This document shows, one piece after another, positions 37,729-48,294 of a DNA stretch of 64,000 nucleotides (position 1 is the first letter of the stretch; each line of letters opens with the position of its first letter). The translations under genes were made by a program, and so were the position numbers. Source of the DNA: DATJKD01 sp963728295 (GTDB taxonomy: Bacteria > Pseudomonadota > Gammaproteobacteria > Steroidobacterales > Steroidobacteraceae); the NCBI GenBank assembly GCA_963728295.1, contig CAVSKB010000019.1:930001-994000 (forward strand). The letters run 5' to 3'. The notes under the pieces were generated by a model that saw nothing but the letters and a program-made list of their open reading frames with translations, made no database searches and was not told the DNA's origin.

Positions 37729-40102
37729 ATGGCCGGCGATGAGCATCGGAGCACCCCGCAGTCCCGGCCTCCGGCGCCACAGCGTCCGGCGCCCCGCAAA
37801 ACCAGCGCATCCCAGTCGCGCACGGCTGGATTCTTGCGCATGGCGGTGGCCGTCGGCGTGACGGCGGCGGCGTTCTATGCCGGCTGGTCCCGCCACCGGG
37901 GCTCCGATCAGTCGCCGACCCGGGCTCCTCCGGTCCGCTTGGCCGACGCCGCGACGTACGCAGGCTCTGCCGCGTGCGCCGGCTGCCATGACGATCAGTA
38001 CCGCGCCTGGCAGGGCTCGCAGCACGCACTTGCAATGCAGGTTGCGAACGACGGGACGGTCCTCGGCGATTTCAGCGGCGCGCGGTTCGATCATTTGGGA
38101 GTGCGCTCGGAGTTCTTCCGTCGAGACAATCAGTTCATCGTCCGCACCGACGGACCGGACGGCCGCCTCGCAGACTTCGAGGTCCGCCATACCTTCGGCA
38201 TCTATCCCCTGCAGCAGTATCTTCTCGAACTCCCGGGCGGGCGCCTGCAGGCGCTTTCGATCGCCTGGGATGCGCGGCCTCGCGAGGTCGGCGGGCAGCG
38301 ATGGTTTCATCTCTATCCCGACGAGCGGATCGGCCATCGCGATGAGCTGCACTGGACAAGACGACAACAGAACTGGAACTACATGTGCGCTGACTGTCAC
38401 TCGACCAACCTGCAGAAGAACTACGACGCGGCCACGGACAGCTATGCGACGAGCTGGAGCGAGATCAGCGTCGGCTGCGAGGCCTGCCACGGCCCGGGCT
38501 CGGAGCACGCGCGCCTCGCGGCGCTCGGCCGCGGCTCCGAAGGTCTGACGGTGGCACTCGACGAGCGGCGGGGCGCGACATGGGCCATCGATCCAGGCAC
38601 GGGCAACGCCCGCCGCAATCCGCCGAGATCGACCGCTCGCGAGCTCGATGTCTGCGCGCAATGCCACTCACGGCGCGGGCAGTACTCGAACGCCTACCGC
38701 GCGGGGGAGCCGTTCCTGGATCATTATCGGCCGGCGTTGCTCGAAGCCGGCGTCTACCACCCCGACGGCCAGCAGCTCGATGAGGTCTACGACTGGGGAT
38801 CGTTCCTGTCGAGCCGGATGCATGCGGCCGGCGTGACCTGCAGTGACTGCCACGAGCCGCATTCGGCTCGCCTGCGCGCGCCGGATAGCGCGGTCTGCGG
38901 TCAATGCCATCAGCCGGCGAAATATCATGCGACAAGCCACCACCTGCATGCCGTCGCCTCGCCCGGCAGCCAGTGTGTGACCTGCCACATGCCGAGCCAC
39001 CACCTACATGGTCGTTGATCCACGCCACGACCACAGTTTCCGGATCCCGAGGCCCGACTTGAGTGCTGCAATCGGCGTGCCGAATGCATGCAATCAGTGT
39101 CACCAGGACCGCTCGGCCGAATGGGCCAGCGAGGCGATCACGCGCATCCACGCGCAGCCCAAGCCGGGCCTTCAGACCTTTGGCGAGGCCTTTGCAGCAG
39201 CGGATCGCGGCGATCCGCGAGGGGCGGCCGCGCTCAGCTGCAATCGTGGCCGATCCAGCACAATCCGCCATCGCGCGCGCTTCGGCGCTGGACCGACTTT
39301 CGCGCCAACCGGATCCTGCCGCCATCGATACCGCCGGCGCCGCGCTCACCGATCCGAGCCCGCTGGTGCGCGCCGCGGCGCTATCCGGTGCTCGAGCGCC
39401 TGCCACCACTCGAGCGGCGCGACGCGCTGCCGCTTCTCGACGATCCGGTCCGCACGGTGCGGCTCGCCGCAGCAAACCTCCTGGCGCCGCTCGCGACGGA
39501 TGCGCTGGGCGATCATGCAGCGTCGTTCGAGCGCGCGGCGGCTGAGTACATTGCCGCCGAGCGCTTCAATTCCGACCGGCCCGAAAACCGCACGAACCTC
39601 GGAAACTTCCTGGCAGAACGCGGCGATGCCGCAGCCGCGGAAGCCGCGTACCGCGCGGCGCTTTCGCTCGACGAGAACTTCGTGCCGGCCTGGGTCAATC
39701 TTGCCGATCTGCAGCGCATGCACGGCAACGAAGCCGGAGCGGAGGCGACGTTGCGCGCAGCTCTCGAAGCGTCTCCGGGCAACGCCGACCTTCGCCATGC
39801 CCTGGGACTGTCGCTGGTGCGCCAGCAACGCAGCGCCGAAGCCCTGCGCGAGCTGGCTGGCGCGGCACAGGCAGCGCCCGACGACGCGCGATATGCCTAC
39901 GTCCATCGCTGTCGCGCTGCACTCGTTTGGCCGGGCGCAGGAAGCGATCGACGAGCTCGAGCGAGGCCTGGCCACGGCGCCCGACAACCGCGACATCCTC
40001 GAGGCGCTCGCCCAATTTTTATCCGAGACCGGCGACGAAAGGCGCGCCGCGGAGATCCGTGTCCGCCTGCAGCAACTCGACCAACGAGGATCACCACAAT
40101 GA
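37729..40102 (+). CDS. Octaheme cytochrome c with HEAT-like and TPR domains, frameshifted
   Basis: An N-terminal membrane anchor (AVAVGVTAAAFYAGW) is followed by eight CxxCH heme motifs: CAGCH, CADCH, CEACH, CAQCH, CSDCH, CGQCH, CVTCH and CNQCH. The last is in another frame, after a shift near 39005. Then come a HEAT-like part (VRAAALSGARA, RTVRLAAANLLAPL) and TPR units (ENRTNLGNFLAERGDAAAAE, NFVPAWVNLADLQRMHGNEA). Further shifts lie near 39235, 39390 and 39900. Roughly 785 residues. A periplasmic electron carrier that also binds partners through TPRs is likely. The stop overlaps the DUF502 start (ATGA). Confidence 0.82.
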
Positions 40103-40692
40103 AGAGCCTGACCGCATTCCTGAAGACGACGATCGTCGGTGGCGCGCTCTACCTGGTACCGATCGCCCTCATCCTCGTCGTGCTCGGCAAGGTTCACGCG
40201 ATCACGAGCAAGCTTGTCGCGCCCATGGCTCAGCAACTCGAGTTGCATGATGTCGGGGGAATCAATCTCGCGCGGCTGCTCGCCGTCGTCGGCGTGGTGT
40301 TGGCGTGCTTCGTGGCGGGGCTGTTCGCTCGAACCGCCATCGCACAGCAACTCGTCGGCTGGCTGGAACGCGCGATACTTTCGAACCTTCCGGGCTACAG
40401 TGTGGTTGCCACGCTGGGCGCGGACATTGCGGGCACGGGCGACGCGCAATCGCACATGCAGGTCGTCCTGGCTCGGGTCGAGGACTCCTGGCAACTCGGA
40501 CTGCTGGTCGAACGTATCGACGAGACTCACTCGGCGGTTTTCGTGCCCGGAGCGCCGGACCCGAAGTCCGGTTCCGTCTACATGATGGCCGACGACCGGT
40601 TCAAGGCAGTCGATGTGCGGATTCCGCAAGCAATGAAATGCATAAAGGGACTGGGCGCCGGGTCGCGAGAGTTGCTGGCGGGGCGCCTTTAG
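40099..40692 (+). CDS. DUF502 family membrane protein
   Basis: 197 residues, intact, start ATG at 40099 inside the stop of the octaheme gene. Two N-terminal spans (TIVGGALYLVPIALILVVLG and LARLLAVVGVVLACFVAGLF) and a soluble C-terminal domain with GYSVVATLGADIAGTGDAQS and the family words VPGAPDPKSGSVYMM. DUF502 proteins are widespread inner-membrane proteins of unknown role. Coupling to the cytochrome suggests coexpression. It meets the NAD(P)-binding gene tail to tail with a four-base overlap. Confidence 0.85.
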   Translation: MKSLTAFLKTTIVGGALYLVPIALILVVLGKVHAITSKLVAPMAQQLELHDVGGINLARLLAVVGVVLACFVAGLFARTAIAQQLVGWLERAILSNLPGYSVVATLGADIAGTGDAQSHMQVVLARVEDSWQLGLLVERIDETHSAVFVPGAPDPKSGSVYMMADDRFKAVDVRIPQAMKCIKGLGAGSRELLAGRL

Positions 40693-41360
40693 AGGGCGTC
40701 GGTGACCGCGCCGCGGGCTCGCTCCGGGATGCTGCGCGATTCGACGATCGTGATACCCGGCGGCGACTCCAGCGCGACCGACACCATGGCCGAGGCGATG
40801 TCGGCCGCGGCTACGGGTCGCCATGCAAGGGGCGCCAGCCGCAACAGGCTTCCCGACAGGCGTTCCAGCGGGCGCACCTCGCTGCGTTTTCCCTCGATTA
40901 CCGACGGCCGGAAGATCGCGAGGCTCGGCCAGTCCATCGCGATCAACGCCTCCTCGAGCTCACCCTTTACGCGCGAGTAGTGAAACGCGGAGCGCCGATC
41001 CGCACCGACCGCGCTCACCAGCGAGAAATGCCGTGCGCCGCTGGCGCGCGCAAGGCGCGCGAGTCGCAGCGGATACTCAAGGTCGACCTCGCGGAACGCG
41101 GCGCGCGATCCCGCATTGCGCATCGTGGTGCCGAGCGCGCAGAAGACGTTGTCAGCGACGAGCTGGTCGCGGTGATTCTCCAGCGCCGCAAAATCCGTCA
41201 CCACCTTTCGGAGCTTCGGCGACGTCCATTCGACACCGACGTCGCGGCGTGTCAGCACGACCACGGTCGTCCATGCCGGATGTGCGAGCAGCCGACGCAG
41301 GCATTCGCCACCGACGAGGCCGGTCGCTCCCGCGATCAGCGCGGTTCGCTGCGACGTCAA
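40689..41360 (-). CDS. NAD(P)-binding Rossmann protein (HTATIP2-like epimerase family)
   Basis: 223 residues, intact. The N-terminal LIAGATGLVGGECLRRLLAH is the TGxxGxxG nucleotide-binding motif; FVCALGT-like and HFSLVSAVGADRRSAFHYSR words place the active-site Tyr and Lys region (YSRVKGELE). The most likely start is TTG at 41360, which overlaps the stop of the M16 gene (TTGA). It is the last gene of the peptidase operon. The substrate is unknown. Confidence 0.8.
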   Translation of the reverse strand: MTSQRTALIAGATGLVGGECLRRLLAHPAWTTVVVLTRRDVGVEWTSPKLRKVVTDFAALENHRDQLVADNVFCALGTTMRNAGSRAAFREVDLEYPLRLARLARASGARHFSLVSAVGADRRSAFHYSRVKGELEEALIAMDWPSLAIFRPSVIEGKRSEVRPLERLSGSLLRLAPLAWRPVAAADIASAMVSVALESPPGITIVESRSIPERARGAVTDAL

Positions 41361-42782
41361 TTCGCAGCCGGCGGCGCGAAGGTCGGATCGGTGATCTTCA
41401 TCTCCGTCACCGGCCCGTACTTGCGGAGGGCTTCGCGGATTTCCGCACCATCCGCGATCACGACCATCGCCAGGTCGGCGGATTTCGGGAAGTCGCGCGC
41501 GATCACCGCGGCGACGGCGGCAGAGTCGACGGCCTTGACGCGCGCTGCATACCCGTCGACATCGCTGCGATCGAGGCCGAAGAACACGATGTCGGCCAGC
41601 CGGGTCGCGAGCTGGCCGTTGGTCTCGATCGCGGTCGGGAACTGGCCGAGCAGGTAGTTCTTCGCCGAGGCGAGCGCATCGGCGTCGATGCCCTCGGTGT
41701 GCAGCTTGTCGAGCGTCGCAAGCGCGACATCGATGGCCTCGGACGTCTTCTCCGTCTGCGTGTAGGAAGCGATCTGGAAGTCGCCCGGCTTCGTGAGCCG
41801 TGCAAAGCCGGAGCTCGCGCCGTAGCTGAGGCCGCTCTTGATCCGAAGCTCGGTATTGAGCATCGACGTGAACCGTCCGCCGAACACCGTGTTGACCAGC
41901 GCCTGGGCGGCACGTGCCGGATCCGTGCGATCCGCGCCCACGTTGCCCAGCCAGAAGTAGGTCTGCGTCACGCCCGGCTTGTCGACCAGCAACACACGAC
42001 GGCCCTGCACGCGAGCCATGTGCAGACGCGACAGGCGCGGCGACGCCTGCCTTCCGCCAGCCACCGAAAGCGGCTTCCAGCGTCCGCTTCATTTCCTTGG
42101 CACGGATGTCGCCCACCACGGTGATGATCAAGCGATCGCCGCCGCACTGTGCGGCGTAGTAAGCCTTCAGATCGTCCAGCGAGATCGACTCGAGCGACTT
42201 CTCGCTGCCCTCGGTGGGACGACCATAAGGATGGCCACGAAACAGCCACGCGTCGCCGTAGATATCAATCAGATCGCGCGGATCGGCGTCTTTCGCCGCA
42301 GCGATCGACTGCACCGCGAGCGTCCGTGCCTTCGCGAATTCCTGCGGGTCGAGCCGCGGCCGGAGCAACGCGTCTGCGACCAGCTCCACCATGAGGTCGA
42401 CGTCGCGGGCCAGAAAGCTCGCTCCGACGGCGAGGCTCTCGGTCTGGGCGCTCGCCGCGAGCTCGCCGCCGACGCTCTCGATCGCTTCGGCGAACGCCGC
42501 CGCGTCGCGCTTGCCGGCGCCCTTCTGCAGCAGCTCGGCGAGCAGCGCCGCGCTGCCATCCTTGCCGGCCGCGTCGCCCATCGAGCCGCCGCGCAGCAAC
42601 GCCCGCATGGATACGAGCGGCGTATCGCGTTTCTCCATCAGCACCAGCACCGCACCGTTCGCGAGCACATGCTGCTCGAAAGGCGGGAGCCGCACGCCGC
42701 CGCTCGCCGATCCCTGCGCGTGCACCGGAAGGGCGAATGCGAAGAGGAGCGTCACGCCGGCCGTCAATACCGCGCGGATCAC
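41357..42782 (-). CDS. M16 family protein, catalytically inactive subunit, frameshifted
   Basis: About 475 residues with a signal peptide (LLFAFALPVHA). The M16 fold is recognisable (VLMEKRDTPLVSMRALLRGG, RLIITVVGDIRAKEMKRTLE, GRFTSMLNTELRIKSGLSYG), but the zinc motif HxxEH is replaced by GKDGSAALLAELL. It is therefore expected to be the non-catalytic half of a heterodimer. A shift near 42064 breaks the frame. It starts with a GTG that overlaps the stop of the active M16 gene and is followed by the NAD(P)-binding gene. Confidence 0.85.
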
Positions 42783-44155
42783 GGCGGCGCCTCCGCCGGT
42801 GTCGCGGCGCCGGCCGGCGCCGCGGTCGCCGGCTCGAGTACACCTAAGGTCCGGTTGTCGGGTCGCAGCACGGCCGCAGCGGCCGCGCGCACTTCCTCCA
42901 CGGTGATGCTCTCGTATTCACCCGGCGCGTCGAACAGCTTGCGGAAATCACCGTGGAAGACCTCGTAGGTGCCGAGCTCCTGCGCCTTGCCGCTGATGGT
43001 CTCGAGCCCGCGCCAGAACGACGCCAGCGCCTGGTTGCGGGCCTTGGCAAGCTCGGCGGGCGTCGGGCCGTCGCGTGCGATGCGTGTCAGCTCGGCATCG
43101 ATCAGCGTTTCGGTGCGCGCGATGTCGCCCCCGGGCGGAATTACCGCGAAGACCCATGCGAGGCTCGGATCGAATCCCTGCTCGAGTTGCACGCCGACCT
43201 GCACTGCGGCCTGCTCCTGTTCGACGAGCTTCTGATGCAGCCGTGATGAGTCGCCGCCGCCAAGCACCGCCAGCAGCACCTCCATGACACGCGTCTGGCG
43301 CTCGGGCGCCGACCCTGCATGCCAGGCCATCGCGATCAGCGGCGTCTGCGCATCGCGCACGATCTTGATCCGCCGCTCGCCGAGCTGCGGCGGCTCGCGC
43401 GTGGTGACCGGCTCGGGCGCCGGCTGCGCCTTGATCGGCGCCATGTACTTCTCCGCGAGCGCGAACACTTCCGCCGTGGTCACGTCGCCCACGACGAATA
43501 CCACCGCGTTGTTCGGCGCGTAGTAGCGCTGGTAGTAGCGTCTTCAGGTCCTCGATGGTCCACCCCTCGATGTCGGACGGCCAGCCGATGGTCGGAAACT
43601 GGTAGGGGTGGGCCACGAACGCGGTTGCCTGGATCTGCTCCACGAGCACACCGAAATTGTCGTTGTCCACGGAGGATCGGCGCTCCGAGTACACGACGCC
43701 GCGCTCGCTCTCGACCGCCTTCGGATCGAAGTCGAGGTTGCGCATCCGATCGGCCTCGAGGTCGAAGACGAGCTCGAGCGCACCGCGCGGAAACCAGTCC
43801 TGGTAGACGGTGACGTCGGAGCTCGTGTAGGCGTTGTTGCGTCCGCCGTTGCCCTCCATGATCCGGTCGAACTCGCCCGGCCGGCGAGTCTTCGTGCCGT
43901 TGAACATCATGTGCTCGAAAAAGTGCGAGATGCCGGTGATGCCCGGGTACTCGTTGCGGCTGCCGACACGGAACCACAGGTACATGGCGACGTTCGGGAT
44001 GTCGTGATCGGGCCAGACGACGACCTCGAGACCGTTGGCGAGCGTGCGCGACTCGATCTTCGCGGCATCGGCCGGCGCCGCGGACGCCGCACCGCGCGTC
44101 GCGCGGCGGCGAGCGAGACGACCGCAGCGAACGCGGCCGCGGTCGTGCGGATCAC
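42779..44155 (-). CDS. M16 family zinc protease, catalytic subunit, frameshifted
   Basis: About 455 residues from a GTG at 44155. After a signal-like N-terminus broken by a shift near 44096 it carries the inverted zinc motif GISHFFEHMMFNGTKTR and the third ligand in VESERGVVYSERRSSVDN. The second half is read after a shift near 43536 (YYAPNNAVVFVVGDVTT, GGGDSSRLHQKLVEQEQAAV). It should degrade peptides in the periplasm together with the inactive partner encoded next. It begins 18 bp after the DUF885 stop. Confidence 0.87.
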
Positions 44156-44173
44156 GTGCCCGCTCCGCCCGCT

Positions 44174-45999
44174 TCACTGCTCCCGGTCGTCGATCCACCG
44201 CGTGATCTTGGCTTCCAGCACATCGAGCGGCAGCGGTCCGTCCCCCAGCACTGCAGTGTGAAAACCGCGCACGTCGAAGTCACCGCCGAGCTCCGCTTCG
44301 GCACGGCTGCGCAGCTCGCGGATCTTGAGCTGGCCGATCTTGTACGCAAGCGCCTGCCCGGGGATCGCGATGTAGCGCTCCGCCTCGGAAACGGCGCGGG
44401 CCTCGGCGGTCGAGCTCATCGCGTCCATGTACTCGAGCACCTGCTCGCGCGTCCAGCCCTTCGAGTGCAGCCCCGTGTCCACGACCAGCCGTATCGAGCG
44501 CCAGAGCTCCGCCTCGAGCATGCCGAAGTACTGGTACGGATCCTCGTATAGCCCGAGCTCGCGGCCGAGCGACTCGGCGTACAGGCCCCAGCCTTCGGAC
44601 GTACGCGGTATAGCTGCTGAAGCGGCGGAACCTGGGCAGATCCTTCTGCTCGCGCTGCAGGCTGATCTGGAAGTGATGGCCCGGATTGGCCTCGTGCAGC
44701 GAGAGCGCCTCCATCGCCCACATCGGTCGCGCCTTCAGGTCGTAGGTATTGGCGTAGAAGATTCCCGGCCGGGATCCATCCTCGCTCGCCGCCTGGTAGC
44801 TGCCGCCGGCCGCGCTCTTCTCGCGGAACGCTTCCACTGCGCGCACTTCGTAGTCCGCCGCTGGCATGCGCTCGAAGAGCTTCGGCAACGCGGGGGCGAC
44901 GCGGCGCTTGATGTCGACGTAGCCGGCAATCAGCTTCTCGCGGTCGTCGAAGAAGAACCGGGGATCCGTCTGCATGAACTCCGAGAACGCCTTGCAGGTC
45001 GCCCTCGAATCTGACCTGGCGCATGACCTCGCGCATCTCGCCGTGGATCCGTTCGACCTCCCTGAGCCCGATCTCGTGGATCTGGGCTGGCGTGTAGTCC
45101 GTGGTCGTGATCGTCCGCACGTTGTACGCATACCAGGCCGCACCGTCCGGCAGTGCGTCGAGACCAACCGTGGTACGGCACTGCGCCAGGTACTCATCGC
45201 GCATGTAGCCGAGAAGCTTCCGGTAGGTCGGCACGACCTTGCCGCTGATCGCGGCGCGATACGCCGCGGTGAGCCGATCCCGGTCCGCGGCCGCGAACCC
45301 GGCCGGCATGTCGCGCAACGGGCCGAAGTAGATCGAGTCCTCGGGTGTCGCGACCACATGCGCCTCGAGCTGCGGCAGGACGCGCTCGGTGAGTACGCGC
45401 GGCAGGGTATAGCCCTTCGTGACTCCCTCGCGCATGTTGGCAATCGCCTGATCGGTCCAGGCGACGAATCCATCCAGCCGCTTGAGGAAATCGTCGTAAT
45501 CCTTGACGGTGTGAAACGGCTGTATGCCCTTGCCCGAGCCCATCATCGCGAAGCTGTTGGGCGTCGAATAGAACTGGTTGAGCGGCAGCAGGTGCTCGGG
45601 AAAGCGGTACCCCTCGATTTCCAGCTGGCGCCCCGACTTGAACACGTCGTAGGACAGCAGGTCCTGTCCGGTGAGACGACTGCGATCGATGGTCGCGAGC
45701 CTTGCGAGCGCGTCGCGCTCGACACGCTCGGCTCGCGCGCGCCACTCCGGGGCGATCGAGACCTCGAAGCGATCGTTGTATCGCGCATCGCCGATCGAGG
45801 TCGCGAGCAGCGGGTTGAGCTCGAGCTGCTGCTCGAAATACTCGTCGAGCAGTACGTGCAGCTGCTGCGACTCGGCGCGTGCGTCTACGACGGGCGCTGG
45901 CGCCGGAGGGCTCTTTCCGGCCGGGGCCTGCGCCGGGTCCGTGGTGCAGGCCGCAAGCAGGGTGGCGGCACAGGCCGCCAGCGCCAGGTCGAATCTCAT
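44174..45999 (-). CDS. DUF885 lipoprotein (putative secreted carboxypeptidase), frameshifted
   Basis: Start ATG at 45999, lipobox LLAACTTDPAQA, so an outer-membrane or periplasmic lipoprotein of about 600 residues. DUF885 words: NPLLATSIGDARYNDRFEV, YGYRFPEHLLPLNQF-like stretch, YFGPLRDMPAGF, and the zinc-protease motif SLHEANPGHHFQISLQREQ with His and Glu ligands. Shifts near 44995 and 44610 separate the ends, with the C-terminus reading SKGWTREQVLEYMDAMSSTA. The gene precedes two M16 genes on the same strand. Confidence 0.85.
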
Positions 46000-46018
46000 G
46001 CGGTACCCCGGATCTCGA

Positions 46019-46885
<867 letters not shown>

Positions 46886-46945
46886 CGGAACCTCCGGGAT
46901 CGAGTGCGGCTGAGGCGCGGAATGATACGCGGTCCGCAAAGCAAA

Positions 46946-46973
46946 GGGCCCCGGCGCTTGCACGCCGGGGCCC
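46946..46973 (-). terminator. Rho-independent terminator after the OmpA-family gene
   Basis: A perfect 11-bp stem, GGGCCCCGGCG with CGCCGGGGCCC, around a six-base loop. On the minus strand it follows the OmpA stop at 46994 by about 20 bases and is trailed by TTTGCTTT. It separates the OmpA gene from the methyltransferase gene. Confidence 0.8.
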
Positions 46974-46993
46974 CGTTCAACATCGCCGATCGG

Positions 46994-48178
46994 TCAGGTA
47001 CCCGTGTCGGTCCGGATCAGCAGGACGCGGCGGTTCTCCTGCCGGCCCTCCTCCGTCGTATTTTCCGCAACCGGCTCGCTCTCACCCTTGCCGATGGACT
47101 TGAGACGCGCCGGATCGACACCGCGCGAGGTGAGGTAGTCGAACACCGACTTCGCACGGCGATCCGACAACGCGAGGTTATAGGCATCCGCGCCCACGCT
47201 GTCGGTATGACCCTCGATCAATGCGGTCGCGAACGGAACGTCGTTCATGAGTTTGACCAGGCGCTCCAGCTCGGTGATCGATTCGGGCCGCAGCTCCGCG
47301 CTGTCGAAATCGAACAGCACCTTGAGCGTCTGCGACAACGGGCAGCCGACGCGATCGACGCGCGTACCCGCGGGTGTCGCCGGGCACTTGTCGTCGGTGT
47401 CGCATACCCCGTCGTTGTCGCCATCGGCGCACTTCTCCGGCGGCGGCGGCGGCGGCGGTGGCGGCGGCGGTTCCTCTGCCACCGGCTCGGGCAGCGGCTT
47501 CTCTGCGCCGAAGCGATAACCAATCGCGATTCCGTAGATCCACGGATCGATGTTGGCGTCGCCGAGCGGCACTTTCGTGAAGCCGAGACCGGCCGGAACG
47601 CTGGCCTCGACATCGGTGTCGAGGTCGACGTAGCGCGCATCCAGGTTCAAGAACCAGTGTTCGCTCGTACCGATGTCCACGCCGGCGCGGCCCGCGAGTC
47701 CGAATGCCTGGTCGAAGTCGAGACGCGAGCCCGCGGGGAGCACTGCATTGCCCGAAAGCTTCTCGTCGCTGAAGTCCGTCCAGTTGGCCCCGATGCCGAG
47801 ATACGGCCGGAACGCTCCGTCGACGTTGAAGTGCCAGTTGAGACCCAGGATCGGCGCGAACAGATCCGTCTCGCCGATCCTCGCGGAATTGCCGAGGCTT
47901 GTGTTCTTGAGCTGGAGCTCGTGCGAAGTAAAGCTGGGCACGAAGAGATCGACGCCGATGTTTGGAGTCAGCATGTACTCCGCATCGAGCGTGATGGCCT
48001 CTTCCTTGTCGAGCACGACGTTGCCGCCGAACGTGTCGGGCAGGTTGTTCTTGTCCGGATTGATCTGATGCACACCAAATCGCAGGAGCCAGTCACCGTC
48101 TTCGGCAGCGACGACGGCAGGCGCAGACATCGCCAGGACCAGCACCGCTTGGATCAACAGTCGGTTGCGGGAAAACAT
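46994..48178 (-). CDS. OmpW-like barrel fused to TSP3 and OmpA domain
   Basis: 394 residues, intact, ATG 48178 with a strong upstream AGGAG. A signal peptide (AVLVLAMSAPAVVA) is followed by an eight-strand OmpW-like barrel (DWLLRFGVHQINPDKNNLPD, AEYMLTPNIGVDLFVPSF, WFLNLDARYVDLDTDVEAS). A Pro11 linker, a Cys- and Asp-rich thrombospondin-3 type calcium repeat (DGDNDGVCDTDDKCP) and a C-terminal OmpA domain (LFDFDSAELRPES, IEGHTDSVGADAYNLALSDR) complete it. It would anchor the outer membrane to peptidoglycan and may also form a pore for hydrophobic compounds. Confidence 0.9.
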   Translation of the reverse strand: MFSRNRLLIQAVLVLAMSAPAVVAAEDGDWLLRFGVHQINPDKNNLPDTFGGNVVLDKEEAITLDAEYMLTPNIGVDLFVPSFTSHELQLKNTSLGNSARIGETDLFAPILGLNWHFNVDGAFRPYLGIGANWTDFSDEKLSGNAVLPAGSRLDFDQAFGLAGRAGVDIGTSEHWFLNLDARYVDLDTDVEASVPAGLGFTKVPLGDANIDPWIYGIAIGYRFGAEKPLPEPVAEEPPPPPPPPPPPEKCADGDNDGVCDTDDKCPATPAGTRVDRVGCPLSQTLKVLFDFDSAELRPESITELERLVKLMNDVPFATALIEGHTDSVGADAYNLALSDRRAKSVFDYLTSRGVDPARLKSIGKGESEPVAENTTEEGRQENRRVLLIRTDTGT

Positions 48179-48294
48179 CGGCAATCGCTCCTTGCTGGGC
48201 CGGGGTGTTGCGAATAATACGCGAGTCTGCGCCAATCGGTTCCAGTGACTATGCTTGGCGCCCTGGACTACAGAACGTAGCGGAGATCGCTTAC

